Shown: piece after piece, positions 1-7,549 of the stretch | Numbering within the stretch: position 1 is the first letter of the stretch | How the letters are laid out: the number at the start of each line of letters is the position of its first letter | Virus record (IMG/VR): IMGVR_UViG_3300042509_002293 | Location: 1 to 64,000 of that record | From: a virus | Direction: 5' to 3' (one strand) | DNA: 64,000 nucleotides | Position numbers and translations under genes: made by a program | The notes under the pieces: generated by a model | What the model was told of the DNA's origin: nothing | Seen by the model: the letters and a program-made list of their open reading frames with translations, nothing else | Databases searched by the model: none

Positions 1-2
1 TC

Positions 3-581
3 ACCAGCGGCATCATCGCAACCTCTCTGCTCGGCGGCGGGACGGCGTCGGCGTCGACGTGGCTCAGAGGTGATTCGTCGTGGCAATCTTTGCCGACAAG
101 TGGCACAAAGACTTTGGCAGTTTTTACACCGCAAGACAACCAGCCCCCATCGACGAACTTCGCCACGCTCGACACCCGAGGGACAGGCATCGCCGTCCTC
201 GACTTCGACGCGGCGACCGACGAGAGCGCCGTGTTTGCCGGCGTGATCCCCGAGGGTGCCACGCTGACCAGCGGGCTCATCGTCCGCATCGCCTGGATGG
301 CGACCTCGGCGACGAGCGGAAACTGCCGCTGGGGCGTGCAGTTCGAGAAGACCGGCACGGACCTCGACTCCGATTCGTTCGACGCGGCGACCGAGGCCAC
401 TGGTGCAGCGAACGGGACAAGCGGCATCGAGACGGTCACCTCGATCACGGCGACGGCGATTGACTCAATCGCAGCCGGGGATCGATTTCGATTGAAGGTG
501 TTCAGGAACGCCGACGACGCGACGAACGACACGATGACCGGGGACGCTGAACTCGTCGCCGTGGAAGTGCTGGTGGCGTGA
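3..581 (+). CDS. Tail fibre/adhesin, C-terminal part (cut by window start)
   Basis: The frame is open from base 3, so the start lies upstream of the window. The first residues include GTASASTWLRGDSSW, the Ser/Thr-rich LRGD-type segment commonly seen near the end of phage tail fibre repeats. The remaining ~170 residues are rich in Thr, Ala, Ser and Asp with no Cys, as in beta-rich fibre tips. The stop overlaps the ATG of the next gene (TGATG). Tail fibre is inferred from the LRGD segment and from the neighbouring virion genes; the exact receptor role is unknown. Confidence 0.6.
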   Translation, partial: TSGIIATSLLGGGTASASTWLRGDSSWQSLPTSGTKTLAVFTPQDNQPPSTNFATLDTRGTGIAVLDFDAATDESAVFAGVIPEGATLTSGLIVRIAWMATSATSGNCRWGVQFEKTGTDLDSDSFDAATEATGAANGTSGIETVTSITATAIDSIAAGDRFRLKVFRNADDATNDTMTGDAELVAVEVLVA

Positions 582-1216
582 TGGCGTATTCTTTCAACGG
601 GTCGAATCAATATCTTTCCACGGCTTCATCGCCCGTCGACGGGCCGCCGCTGACGATTGCCGCGTGGATGCGGACGACAGCAGCTTCAGCACCGGCGCGC
701 GTCGTCGCCGTTGGCGTCTCCGGGGAGACGCATCGGAACCAGTTGGGCCTTACAACGCAGTTTGCGCAAGTTCAGGCGGTGTCTGTTGGGCCATCCGTAA
801 CGACCGCTTCAAATTTTGAGGGGGGCGGTGTTGTTGCCAATGTGCGCATTCACGGCTGCGCAGTATTTCAGTCGCGATCCAACCGCCTCGCGTACATGAA
901 CGGAACCGCCGGAGCCCAAGACTTCACCGACGTAGGAATACAAAACACGGCCAACACAATCACTGTCGGCGCGGGCTGGGCGACTACCGTTGGCGTTTAT
1001 CTTGCGGGCGACGTCGCCGAGGTCGGCGTCTGGAACGTCGCCCTGACGGCCGCCGAGGTCGCCTCGCTCGCAAAGGGATTCACCTGCGACCGCGTGCGAC
1101 CGCAGTCGCTTGTGTTCTACGCCCCGCTGATCCGCGATCTTGTCGATCTTCGCGGCGGACTTGCGATCACGAACAACAACACGGCCACCGTCGCCAACCA
1201 CCCAAGGGTCTATTGA
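581..1216 (+). CDS. LamG/concanavalin-like virion protein
   Basis: 211 residues. The N-terminus MAYSFNGSNQYL followed by LTIAAWMRT and, later, GDVAEVGVWNVALTAAEV are the hallmark strands of laminin-G-like (LamG_3) jelly-roll domains, which bind glycans. In phages such domains sit in tail fibres or head fibres. I chose the ATG at 581, which overlaps the preceding stop, over an in-frame GTG one codon earlier. It is translationally coupled to its neighbours on both sides. The fold assignment is by recognised motif only; the ligand is unknown. Confidence 0.65.
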   Translation: MAYSFNGSNQYLSTASSPVDGPPLTIAAWMRTTAASAPARVVAVGVSGETHRNQLGLTTQFAQVQAVSVGPSVTTASNFEGGGVVANVRIHGCAVFQSRSNRLAYMNGTAGAQDFTDVGIQNTANTITVGAGWATTVGVYLAGDVAEVGVWNVALTAAEVASLAKGFTCDRVRPQSLVFYAPLIRDLVDLRGGLAITNNNTATVANHPRVY

Positions 1217-1632
1217 TGACGCTCTACTACAGCATCGAAGATCCGTCCGACGTGCGCGGCCTCGGCGAGCAGATCGCAGCCTGGACGGCAGCAGGCAACC
1301 CCAAGGCCGCAGCGTGGGCACCGCAGCCCCCGCAGCCCTCGCCCGAGTCCGTCTGGTCTGGTGGGCAGTGGGTGACGCCGACGCCGTCCGTGCCCGAGAG
1401 CGTCACGCCGTACCAGTTTCGGATGGCGCTTCTAAGGTCAGGAGTGTCGCTCGCTCAGGTGGACTCGCTCATTGACTCTCTGCCGCAGCCCGCCCGCGAT
1501 GAGGCTCGCGTAGCCTGGGAATACGGCTTAGAAGTGCGTCGCGATCACCCGCTCGTAGGCCAGTTCGCAGCCTCGCTCGGCATGACGGCAGAGCAGGTGG
1601 ACGCGGCGTTTGTCGAGGCCAAGAAGCTGTGA
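1216..1632 (+). CDS. Tail-fibre-associated protein
   Basis: 138 residues from the ATG at 1216, which overlaps the stop of the LamG gene. The C-terminal half (FRMALLRSGVSLAQVDSL and, later, ARVAWEYGLEVRRDHPLV) matches the general pattern of small proteins encoded after tail fibres in siphophages, in which a helical domain ends WEYATEVRRDSP. The middle is Pro-rich (APQPPQPSPESV). A role in fibre assembly is inferred from this resemblance and position, not shown. Confidence 0.45.
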   Translation: MTLYYSIEDPSDVRGLGEQIAAWTAAGNPKAAAWAPQPPQPSPESVWSGGQWVTPTPSVPESVTPYQFRMALLRSGVSLAQVDSLIDSLPQPARDEARVAWEYGLEVRRDHPLVGQFAASLGMTAEQVDAAFVEAKKL

Positions 1633-1676
1633 CGCAGACCGCGAAGATATACTTGAACCCAAAAGAGGCAGCCTAA

Positions 1677-2141
1677 ATGCCATTCTCATTCCCATCATCG
1701 CCGACAATCGGACAGCAATCCACGCAGAACGGTCGCGTCTATCAGTGGACTGGTTCAGCGTGGGAGATCGTCCCGATCCCGACGACAGTGGACGCCGGGA
1801 ATCTCACCGGCACCGTCGCTGCCGCTCGCCTCCCCGTCGTCCTTGAGCAAACCGTCACAGTCGGCAACTCCGGCACCTCCACGACTCTAAGCCTCACGAG
1901 TGGTAGCGTTCAGACCGTGACGCTGACCGGCAACTGCACGTTTACCATGCCATCCGCTACCGCAGGGGCGTCGCTCACTTTGATTCTCACGCAATCCGGC
2001 ACATTCACGGCGACGTTTACGGGCGTTTTGTGGCCTGGAGGAACGGCCCCGACGATCACAGCGACCAATGGCAAGGTGGACGTGCTGGTCTTCGTCAGCA
2101 ACGGCACGAACTGGTACGGCGCCGCCTCGCAGAATTATTAA
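1677..2141 (+). CDS. Small tail/virion protein, beta-rich
   Basis: 154 residues, beginning MPFSFPSSPTIGQ and then GRVYQWTGSAWEIVP, a short tip-like repeat common in phage and prophage fibre proteins. The rest is strongly Thr/Ser/Val-rich with alternating hydrophobic residues, as in fibre beta-helices. An AAAGAGG-like ribosome site lies just upstream, and a TATACT element at about 1648 could be a -10 box, although no good -35 box is visible. It is followed after five bases by the glycine-rich gene. Confidence 0.5.
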   Translation: MPFSFPSSPTIGQQSTQNGRVYQWTGSAWEIVPIPTTVDAGNLTGTVAAARLPVVLEQTVTVGNSGTSTTLSLTSGSVQTVTLTGNCTFTMPSATAGASLTLILTQSGTFTATFTGVLWPGGTAPTITATNGKVDVLVFVSNGTNWYGAASQNY

Positions 2142-2146
2142 CGCCA

Positions 2147-2986
2147 ATGCTTGCAGGCAAACTCGGATTTTTCCGCGCACCGGCAACGCCCGCCGCCACG
2201 GCTGTCGACGGCAGCAACAACACCATCTCGCCGGTGGATTACACGGCGGACGGCGTCCAGTGGCGAGCGTTTATCTTTCACACTAGCGGCACGCTCACGT
2301 TCTCTCGCGGCGGGGAAGTCGAGTATCTCATCGCAGCCGGCGGTGGTGGTGGTGGCTCGCACTATGCTGGTGGCGGCGGCGCTGGTGGTTTGCGTACTGG
2401 CAGCGCCACCGTGATCGCACAGGGCTACGCCGTTACGGTGGGCGCTGGAGGCTCCGGGGCGGCCTGGAATGGCACGTTCGGTGTGCAGGGCGGCGACGGC
2501 AATAGCTCCTCCGCACTGAGCATCTCGGCGACCGGCGGCGGTGGTGGCGGTGCGAGAGGTCTGTCCAACCAGCAGCAACCGGGCCGGTCTGGCGGTTCTG
2601 GCGGCGGCGGCGGAAACAATCCATCGGCGGCCACTTCGGCGGGCAGCGGAACATCAGGGCAGGGCAACAGTGGCGGCACCGGATTCGACTCGGGCGGTAA
2701 CTCTGCTGGTGGTGGTGGCGGCGGCGCTGGCGGTGCTGGCGGCAACGCTGCCAGTGCGTCCGGAGGAGCGCGTGGCGCTGGGTCGTCGTCCTCCATCTCT
2801 GGCACGGCGACAACCTATTGTCAGGGTGGCGGCGGCTCGTCGTCGGGAACTGCTGGCATTGGCGGCGGTGCCTCCAGCGGGCGAGGCGCGACCGCGAACA
2901 GAGGAGGCGGTGGCGCTGGCGGAAACAATAGCGTCACCGGCGGCGCTGGTGGGAGTGGCGTCGTTGTAGTGCGATTTCGGAGGTAG
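2147..2986 (+). CDS. Glycine-rich tail fibre tip protein
   Basis: About 279 residues from the ATG at 2147; the open frame extends further upstream, but that part is antisense or shadow sequence overlapping the previous gene. Residues 1-60 contain VDYTADGVQWRAFIFHTSG and GTLTFSRGGEVEYLIAAG, the usual entry strands of phage glycine-rich domains. The following ~200 residues are GGGGAGG-type repeats ending GGSGVVVVRFR, the standard closing strand of this family. Such domains form polyglycine-helix receptor tips in some phage adhesins. Strong local G/C repetitiveness explains the long false open frames on the other strand. Confidence 0.75.
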   Translation: MLAGKLGFFRAPATPAATAVDGSNNTISPVDYTADGVQWRAFIFHTSGTLTFSRGGEVEYLIAAGGGGGGSHYAGGGGAGGLRTGSATVIAQGYAVTVGAGGSGAAWNGTFGVQGGDGNSSSALSISATGGGGGGARGLSNQQQPGRSGGSGGGGGNNPSAATSAGSGTSGQGNSGGTGFDSGGNSAGGGGGGAGGAGGNAASASGGARGAGSSSSISGTATTYCQGGGGSSSGTAGIGGGASSGRGATANRGGGGAGGNNSVTGGAGGSGVVVVRFRR

Positions 2987-2988
2987 TG

Positions 2989-3174
2989 ATGGAGAGGTTT
3001 TGCGTGCAGATCGTGGAGGGCGTCGTTGCTCGCGTCATAGTCTGCGACAGTGCCGAGTGGGCAGCCACCACGCACGGTGGCGAGTGGGTGGAGACGGACA
3101 CGCTGCCGGGGATCGGCTGGGTCTACATGGACGGCGAGATTGTTCCGCCGCCCGACGAGGCAGGGACTGCGTGA
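2989..3174 (+). CDS. Small protein next to tail fibre genes
   Basis: 61 residues, MERFCVQIVEGVVARVIVCD followed by GIGWVYMDGEIVPPPDEAG. The pattern 'VQIV-G-V-VIVCD ... GIGWxY ... PP' is a small protein type frequently found beside phage fibres, function unknown. The ATG overlaps or abuts the previous stop. A further 19-codon GTG frame overlaps its end (3171-3230) and then stops, just before the integrase remnant, so the operon may be truncated there. Confidence 0.5.
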   Translation: MERFCVQIVEGVVARVIVCDSAEWAATTHGGEWVETDTLPGIGWVYMDGEIVPPPDEAGTA

Positions 3175-3242
3175 CCCGCAAGGCATACGCCCTGCTGGGC
3201 TACCGTGAGGCGAGAGGCCGCGTTCGTTGAGGCGGCGGGACT

Positions 3243-3359
3243 TTAGCTGACCTTCGGCAGCGCCGCGTGAACGTCTTTCGGCCGCACGATCCTGGGGTCC
3301 AGGTATCGCTGTGTCGTCAGGGGCGATGCGTGATCCATCACGGCCTGGGGGTCGAGCCC
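3243..3359 (-). pseudogene. C-terminal remnant of a tyrosine recombinase
   Basis: Read on the minus strand, the last ~37 residues before the stop are LDPQAVMDHASPLTTQRYLD plus a short tail. This is the His-box plus catalytic Tyr region of a phage integrase: compare LLLDHSSPRVTRAYLDPR in the intact integrase at 46429-47334. No N-terminal or Arg/Lys boxes can be read upstream in this frame, so only the end survives. It is antisense to the surrounding genes. It may mark an old integration or recombination junction. Confidence 0.6.
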
Positions 3360-3377
3360 GGCGGGTTGCTGCACGGC

Positions 3378-3491
3378 ATGTGGCAGGCCGCAGACAAAGC
3401 CGCGCTCATGGACGCAGTCGAGGTGATCCCGTGGGACGACGCCGTCGCCATGCTGCCGCCCGATCAGCCGATCGCCCGCCAATCGGCTTGA
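3378..3491 (+). CDS. Small ORF of unknown function
   Basis: 37 codons beginning MWQAADKAALMDAVEVIPWD and ending before the promoter-like TTGACA at 3488. The amino-acid composition (mixed charged and hydrophobic, no Arg runs) is more protein-like than the shadow frames here. No clear ribosome site is visible, and it could equally be the tail of a truncated gene whose 5' part was lost at the integrase remnant. Confidence 0.25.
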   Translation: MWQAADKAALMDAVEVIPWDDAVAMLPPDQPIARQSA

Positions 3492-3546
3492 CATACCAAT
3501 AGATCCTGGTAAAGTCTGGGCTCGCGTACCGCCAGGAGGGCGTCCC

Positions 3547-3903
3547 GTGGGCCGGATGAAGGAATTCGATCTTCGCATCAGGGGCGGCGGAGACGACGCG
3601 ATCCAGGCCATCTCCGAGTATCTGGAAGCCCAGGACAAAGACCTCGTCGCGAGGCTTCGTCGCTGGCTGGAATCGCCGAGCGGGGAGCACGACCCGGGCG
3701 GACTGGTTCAGGCCGCCATCGAGGAGATCGTGTCGCTCAGGGCCATGCTGACCAGGGAGCGGGAGTCGGCGAGCCTGTCCGTCAGGCTGATGACCGAGAA
3801 CGCGTACAAGGCCGGGTACATGGAGGGCGGCATGGAGATGATCCTCCTGGGGCAGGACGCCAAGAAGGTCGCGAAGTCGTGCCTGAAGAGGTTCAATCAA
3901 TGA
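3547..3903 (+). CDS. Small accessory protein, helical
   Basis: 118 residues. AGGAGG at 3534-3539, seven bases upstream, supports the GTG at 3547 rather than the ATG at 3556. The mostly helical protein has the block DLVARLRRWLESPSGEHDPG followed by AAIEEIVSLRAMLTRERE and a C-terminal YMEGGMEMILLGQDAKKV. The same two blocks reappear in the proteins starting at 5355 and 5772 (VARLRSW, EIVALRALL, LGGLEMVAAG), so these are paralogues. The function is unknown. A TTGACA at 3488-3493 and the recurrent GTCTGG element precede it. Confidence 0.7.
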   Translation: MGRMKEFDLRIRGGGDDAIQAISEYLEAQDKDLVARLRRWLESPSGEHDPGGLVQAAIEEIVSLRAMLTRERESASLSVRLMTENAYKAGYMEGGMEMILLGQDAKKVAKSCLKRFNQ

Positions 3904-4088
3904 GCTACGTCGACGACCCGAGCAGCGCCCTGCTCTACATCGACTTCATGGTTCGTTTCGGCCACGACAAGGACGTCGTGAGAAACATGGCCGGCGTCTC
4001 CGGGGTCATCCGAGACTTGATGCGACGCCTGGAAGAGCAGGCCATGCGGATGGAGAAGGCGGAGATGAAGAAGGGGGCCGGCGAATGA
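3900..4088 (+). CDS. Small hypothetical protein
   Basis: 62 residues with an ATGA overlap to the previous gene, so it is probably translationally coupled. MSYVDDPSSALLYIDFMVRF continues into a charged helix ending RRLEEQAMRMEKAEMKKGAG. It looks like a small helical protein. No family is recognised. Confidence 0.6.
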   Translation: MSYVDDPSSALLYIDFMVRFGHDKDVVRNMAGVSGVIRDLMRRLEEQAMRMEKAEMKKGAGE

Positions 4089-4336
4089 GCGGCGATCTCC
4101 AGATCGACGGATACCGGCTCCTCCTCACCTGCCCGGCCTGCCCCGAGCAGTACGACGTGCTCGACGGCACTGAGCAGGTCGGCTACCTGCGGCTCCGGCA
4201 CGGCTACTTCCGGGCCGACGCCCCGATGCACGGAGGCGAGACCGTCTACGAGGCCCACACCCGTGGAGTTGGGTCGGAGACGGCAAAGGTTACCCACTGG
4301 ATGCCGCTCCCGGCCCCGCCCGAGACGAGCAGGTAG
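4085..4336 (+). CDS. Small protein with DUF551-like C-terminus
   Basis: 83 residues with an ATGA overlap to the previous gene. The N-terminal half (GYRLLLTCPACPEQYDVLDG, then YLRLRHGYFRADAP) is a different module from the usual DUF551 start. The C-terminus VTHWMPLPAPPETSR is the DUF551 signature HWMPLPxPP and is nearly identical to the end of the protein at 4734-4976. A modular origin is likely. DUF551 function is not known. Confidence 0.65.
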   Translation: MSGDLQIDGYRLLLTCPACPEQYDVLDGTEQVGYLRLRHGYFRADAPMHGGETVYEAHTRGVGSETAKVTHWMPLPAPPETSR

Positions 4337-4366
4337 CCACAGAACTCGCAGGATCAGGAGCATAGC

Positions 4367-4705
4367 ATGAGCGACGAAACGAAACCGCAGGACGGTGCCG
4401 AGCCGTCTCCTGCATCCGCTGGTTCGCACGGGTCTGCATCTCGCTGGAACGGCGTGCCGGTAGCGTGGGCAGCGGTCGGCAGGAACGGCGTGCCGATGTG
4501 GCTGGCGTACCATCGACAAGACGCCGAAGGTGCTGTGGTCGGCATGGCCGAAGTTGTTCCGCTCTACCGCTCGCCCACGCTCACCGATGCGGAGCGGGAG
4601 GCGATTGAGAAGGCCATCGGGCGAGAGTTGGACGCTGAGTGGTACGGCGGGAAAGAGCCTGACCGAGTGGTGGCTCTTCGCGGGCTTCTTGAACGGACGA
4701 AGTGA
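4367..4705 (+). CDS. Small accessory protein with shared leader
   Basis: 112 residues. The first ~22 residues (MSDETKPQDGAEPSPASAGS) form a low-complexity leader that also starts the proteins at 4734 and 5355. The body (PVAWAAVGRNGVPMWLA ... VVPLYRSPTLTDAEREAIEK) is shared with the protein at 5021 (PVAWAVWSPAF ... IVPLYRKPMLEDEELKAI). It ends RGLLERTK, as its neighbours end GLLERLG and GLWQRTK. AGGAGCATAGC provides the ribosome site. The function is unknown. Confidence 0.65.
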   Translation: MSDETKPQDGAEPSPASAGSHGSASRWNGVPVAWAAVGRNGVPMWLAYHRQDAEGAVVGMAEVVPLYRSPTLTDAEREAIEKAIGRELDAEWYGGKEPDRVVALRGLLERTK

Positions 4706-4733
4706 GAACGACAAGGATCACGAGCGGCGAACT

Positions 4734-4976
4734 ATGAGCAATGACAACACGCGAGACGCGGCCGAGCCGTCTCTTGCATCCGCTGGTTCTGCGGCGTGGA
4801 TTTCGTCAAGCGATCGACTTCCGCCAGAAGGAGTGCTCGTCTTTGCCTACGGCAAGCGTGCGGAGTACGGGTTCCGCCGCGACGGCCAGTGGGTGGATAC
4901 GCTTTACGGCGGCGTGCTGGCGAACGGGCCGACTCACTGGATGCCGATGCCGCCGCCGCCCGAGACGAGCAAGTAG
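4734..4976 (+). CDS. DUF551 protein with shared leader
   Basis: 80 residues. The leader MSNDNTRDAAEPSLASAGS is followed by a complete DUF551 unit: AWISSSDRLPPEGVLVFAY ... WVDTLYGGVLANGPTHWMPM. The region just before its start is almost identical in sequence to that before 5355, indicating duplication of the gene together with its ribosome site. DUF551 proteins are small phage or prophage proteins of unknown role. Confidence 0.7.
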   Translation: MSNDNTRDAAEPSLASAGSAAWISSSDRLPPEGVLVFAYGKRAEYGFRRDGQWVDTLYGGVLANGPTHWMPMPPPPETSK

Positions 4977-5020
4977 CCACAGAACGCCAGCGATCAGCGG
5001 CATCGAACACAGGAGCAACC

Positions 5021-5326
5021 ATGAGTGACGAGGTTGATGAGATGTCCGCTGCATCGCGTGGTTCTCAGCCGGTGGCGTGGGCGGTCTGGTCGCCTGCCTT
5101 TGGCTACCCGTTTGGCGATGCGGCAATCTTCAAGCGGAACGAACTCGCAATCGAAATGTGCGTGATGAATGCGTACGGCGTGGACGACATTGTTCCGCTG
5201 TATCGCAAGCCGATGCTGGAAGACGAGGAGTTGAAGGCGATCCGAAGGGCGGCGGCAGTGGCGCGAGAGATGCACGACACGCGGCTAGAGGCTGCGTTGG
5301 GTGGCCTACTGGAACGACTAGGCTGA
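5021..5326 (+). CDS. Small accessory protein, paralogue of 4367
   Basis: 101 residues from the ATG at 5021, with AGGAG at 5011-5015. It begins MSDEVDEMSAASRGSQPVAW; the PVAWA...PLYRKPMLEDEELKAIRRA body matches the protein at 4367. It ends LEAALGGLLERLG. The region upstream repeats the AGTAGCCACAGAAC block found before 4367, so the genes arose by tandem duplication and divergence. The function is unknown. Confidence 0.65.
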   Translation: MSDEVDEMSAASRGSQPVAWAVWSPAFGYPFGDAAIFKRNELAIEMCVMNAYGVDDIVPLYRKPMLEDEELKAIRRAAAVAREMHDTRLEAALGGLLERLG

Positions 5327-5354
5327 GAACGTGAAGGATCAGGAGCGGCGAACT

Positions 5355-5642
5355 ATGAGCGATGACAACACGCAGGGCGGTGCCGAGCCGTCTCCTGCAT
5401 CCGATGGTTCTCACGGGGATGGCATGGTTGCGCGCCTCCGCAGTTGGAGGGACGAGCGCGGCTACCCAACGCCGGGAGAGATGCTGGACGAGGCGGCGGC
5501 CGAGATCGAGCGGCTGCGGCTCACCGACGCGGAGCGGGAGGCGATTTGGACTGTCGCGGAGGCGTATGCCGAGAACGACGGCGACCCGGAGTGCGAGAGG
5601 ATCGCCAGAATCATGCAAGGGCTGTGGCAACGGACGAAGTGA
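5355..5642 (+). CDS. Small accessory protein with shared leader
   Basis: 95 residues from the ATG at 5355, which has AGGAG nine bases upstream; an in-frame GTG at 5331 is less well placed. The leader MSDDNTQGGAEPSPASDGS is joined to a different body, MVARLRSWRDERGYPTPGEM ... AAAEIERLRL, which resembles 3547 and 5772. It then has the LTDAEREAI segment otherwise found in 4367. It is therefore a mosaic of two paralogue families. Confidence 0.65.
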   Translation: MSDDNTQGGAEPSPASDGSHGDGMVARLRSWRDERGYPTPGEMLDEAAAEIERLRLTDAEREAIWTVAEAYAENDGDPECERIARIMQGLWQRTK

Positions 5643-5771
5643 GAACCAGTGTTTCTACGGACCTGGATAATCTCCCCCTGTCGGATAACACTCCGGCGAT
5701 TTGCGCCGCGCGGCCGCTAGGCGCAACGTGCGGACGTTACGCAGCGAGGTAACGCCGCCGCTTGAGACGAG

Positions 5772-6086
5772 GTGAATGAGGTGTCCGCTGCATCGAGTGG
5801 TTCTCATGGGAGATTTGAAATGGACGTTGTGGCTCGCATCAACCGCTGGCTTGAGGACGAGGATGCTGCCGACGCAGACGAGACTCTGCACGATGCACGC
5901 GACGAGATCGTCGCCCTTCGGGCGTTGCTGAAGCGGCATAGTGAGGCGGCGCACCATGCGGTCAAGATGATGGGCGAGTACGCAGAACAAAGCGGGTTTC
6001 TGCTTGGCGGACTGGAGATGGTGGCGGCCGGGCACACCACAGCCGACAAGGTGCTAAAGGTGCTCAAGGCGAAGTACCGGGACTGA
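5772..6086 (+). CDS. Small helical accessory protein, eroded leader
   Basis: 104 residues from the GTG at 5772, or 88 from the ATG at 5820. The bases around the start are homologous to those of the 5021 gene, but single-base changes destroy the ancestral ATG and shift the frame, so the leader is in decay. The body MDVVARINRWLEDEDAAD ... EIVALRALLKRHSE ... LLGGLEMVAAGHTTADKV matches 3547. The 5643-5771 stretch upstream holds no gene that I can support. Confidence 0.6.
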   Translation: MNEVSAASSGSHGRFEMDVVARINRWLEDEDAADADETLHDARDEIVALRALLKRHSEAAHHAVKMMGEYAEQSGFLLGGLEMVAAGHTTADKVLKVLKAKYRD

Positions 6087-6102
6087 GAACACGGAAGACA
6101 AA

Positions 6103-6360
6103 ATGAACGACTTCTCCCTTTCCACAGCCGGGCTCATCTTCGCCACCTACGTCGCCGTTGACATCCTCTACGCCCTGTACATCATCGCGGTCGAAAAGCG
6201 GCGGGCCCTGGCGGCGGCGGCGATCTCGACGGTCCTGTACTCGCTCCTGGCGTTCGGGGTCATCACCTACTCAAAGAACCCGCTTTACCTCGTGCCGCTG
6301 GCTTCGGGGGCGTTCATTGGGACGTACCTGACCGTGCGGTTTCATCATCTCGTCAAATGA
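6103..6360 (+). CDS. Small integral membrane protein
   Basis: 85 residues with three hydrophobic segments: STAGLIFATYVAVDILYAL, ALAAAAISTVLYSLLAFGVI and LYLVPLASGAFIGTYLTV, separated by short loops containing EKRRA and YSKNP. This compact three-helix pattern with a GAFIGTYL-type last helix recurs in phage genomes. It could be a holin-like or other inner-membrane protein, but no lysin is visible nearby to support a holin call. Confidence 0.65.
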   Translation: MNDFSLSTAGLIFATYVAVDILYALYIIAVEKRRALAAAAISTVLYSLLAFGVITYSKNPLYLVPLASGAFIGTYLTVRFHHLVK

Positions 6361-6416
6361 ATCTCGACTGAGGCGGCCTAGCCAGAAAGTCCGGATACGG
6401 GTATCCTGCCGTTTCC

Positions 6417-6641
6417 ATGACCATGCCCAACGAGCGAACCCAGGCAGTTCTGCGGGCGAGGGAGTTCCTCGTTCGACTCTCGAACGTCTACGTCCCGGGC
6501 GGCATCAAGGGGATCAAGCGAGAGGTCCGCGAGGAGGCTCGCCGCGTGTTTCGGCACTTTCCGGCTGGATACGAACTGACGGACCCGAGGAGCTTCGACG
6601 AAAAGGCTGTCGACGAGTGGTACCAGAGATTCAAAACATGA
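6417..6641 (+). CDS. BPSL0761-like small protein
   Basis: 74 residues, MTMPNERTQAVLRAREFLVR ... EEARRVFRHFPAGYEL. The MTMPxERTxAxxxAxxFL start and the xxARxxxRHFP block match small proteins annotated as BPSL0761 family, function unknown. The recurrent element with GTCCGGATACG (6388-6398), part of a GGATAC-GG-GTATCC palindrome, lies just upstream. Two in-frame ATGs (6417, 6423) are possible. The stop overlaps the next ATG. Confidence 0.6.
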   Translation: MTMPNERTQAVLRAREFLVRLSNVYVPGGIKGIKREVREEARRVFRHFPAGYELTDPRSFDEKAVDEWYQRFKT

Positions 6642-6937
6642 GCCCCTTCTTCGCCCAGGCGCCTCACGAGGACGTGGCGAGATGGCTCCGGGCGTTCGCG
6701 AGCGACGAGCGGATCGTCCGGATGCCGGCCAAGGTCCGCTGGACGATGCTGCGGGCGGCAGAGCTTCTCGGCACACTCGACGACGCGATCAACACGATGA
6801 ATATCTGCATCCGCGAGTACCAGGAACTCCAGAAGGTCGCGATCGATGGGGACACGGACGTGGCCTATCAGCTTGGGGTCAGACACGGCGAACTAAGGCT
6901 GAACGCCAAGGGAGTGGGCGATGCAGACCAAGATTGA
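6638..6937 (+). CDS. Hypothetical protein
   Basis: 99 residues from the ATG at 6638, coupled to the previous stop. It begins MSPFFAQAPHEDVARWLRAF and contains ELLGTLDDAINTMNICIREY. It is mostly helical with no Cys cluster. The 3' end overlaps the start of the DUF551 gene by 17 bases. No family is recognised. Confidence 0.6.
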   Translation: MSPFFAQAPHEDVARWLRAFASDERIVRMPAKVRWTMLRAAELLGTLDDAINTMNICIREYQELQKVAIDGDTDVAYQLGVRHGELRLNAKGVGDADQD

Positions 6938-7151
6938 AGAGCGGGCTCAACGATGGATCCCCGTTGGCGAGCGGCTCCCGGAAATCAAGGACCGAGTCCT
7001 CGTTCACTCCGACCGCCGAGTGTTCATCGCCCATAGATGCAACGCCGTCAGCACCTACTGCGCCTGGATCGGAGAGGACGGGTATGCGTTGTGGCCACCG
7101 AGCCACTGGATGCCGCTGCCGGGGGGGCCGAACAACAGGGAGGTGAAGTGA
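6921..7151 (+). CDS. DUF551 protein
   Basis: 76 residues with the full DUF551 pattern: RWIPVGERLPEIKDRVLVHS at the start and SHWMPLPGGPNN at the end. It lacks the AEPSPASAGS leader of the copy at 4734 and is more divergent. Its stop overlaps the ATG of the next gene, so it is part of the same coupled run. The function is unknown. Confidence 0.7.
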   Translation: MQTKIEERAQRWIPVGERLPEIKDRVLVHSDRRVFIAHRCNAVSTYCAWIGEDGYALWPPSHWMPLPGGPNNREVK

Positions 7152-7549
7152 TGGGCGTCGACGCATTGATCTACATCCACACGACAGACGGACAGGACCC
7201 GAGCATTGAGTTCGGACTTCCGCCTGGAGTCGAGAGCGTGCGAAGGTGCGACAACGACGACTTCCTGGCCGACGCGATCGGAGAACACTGCGGAGTCAGG
7301 CCGACCCACGAGGTCCGGACTGGCTGGCGGCACTACGGGCCGGGCTACGAGCGTGGACCCTGGCCGGACATCGCGGCCGTGCTCATGCGCCTCATGCAGG
7401 CCCCGAACGTGGACATCGTCTGGTATGACGGCGACAGCGGGTGGGAACTGGCAAGGATGGACGCCAGCCGCCTGCTTGAGATCACGACTCACTGGCTCGC
7501 GAACGGAACGCAGCCTTATAGCAGGCTGTTCGAGGAGTTCCTCAAGTGA
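7151..7549 (+). CDS. Hypothetical protein
   Basis: 132 residues starting MGVDALIYIHTTDGQDPSIE, a start seen in small phage proteins that describe 'MGVDA' families. It contains WRHYGPGYERGPWPDIAAVL and NVDIVWYDGDSGWELARMDA. It looks like a compact alpha/beta protein. No catalytic motif is recognised. Confidence 0.6.
   Translation: MGVDALIYIHTTDGQDPSIEFGLPPGVESVRRCDNDDFLADAIGEHCGVRPTHEVRTGWRHYGPGYERGPWPDIAAVLMRLMQAPNVDIVWYDGDSGWELARMDASRLLEITTHWLANGTQPYSRLFEEFLK

Noticed and set aside
2425-2813. Pro-rich minus-strand frames in the glycine-rich tail gene
   Set aside because: They are the complement of GGN repeats (CCN gives Pro) and have no start signals.
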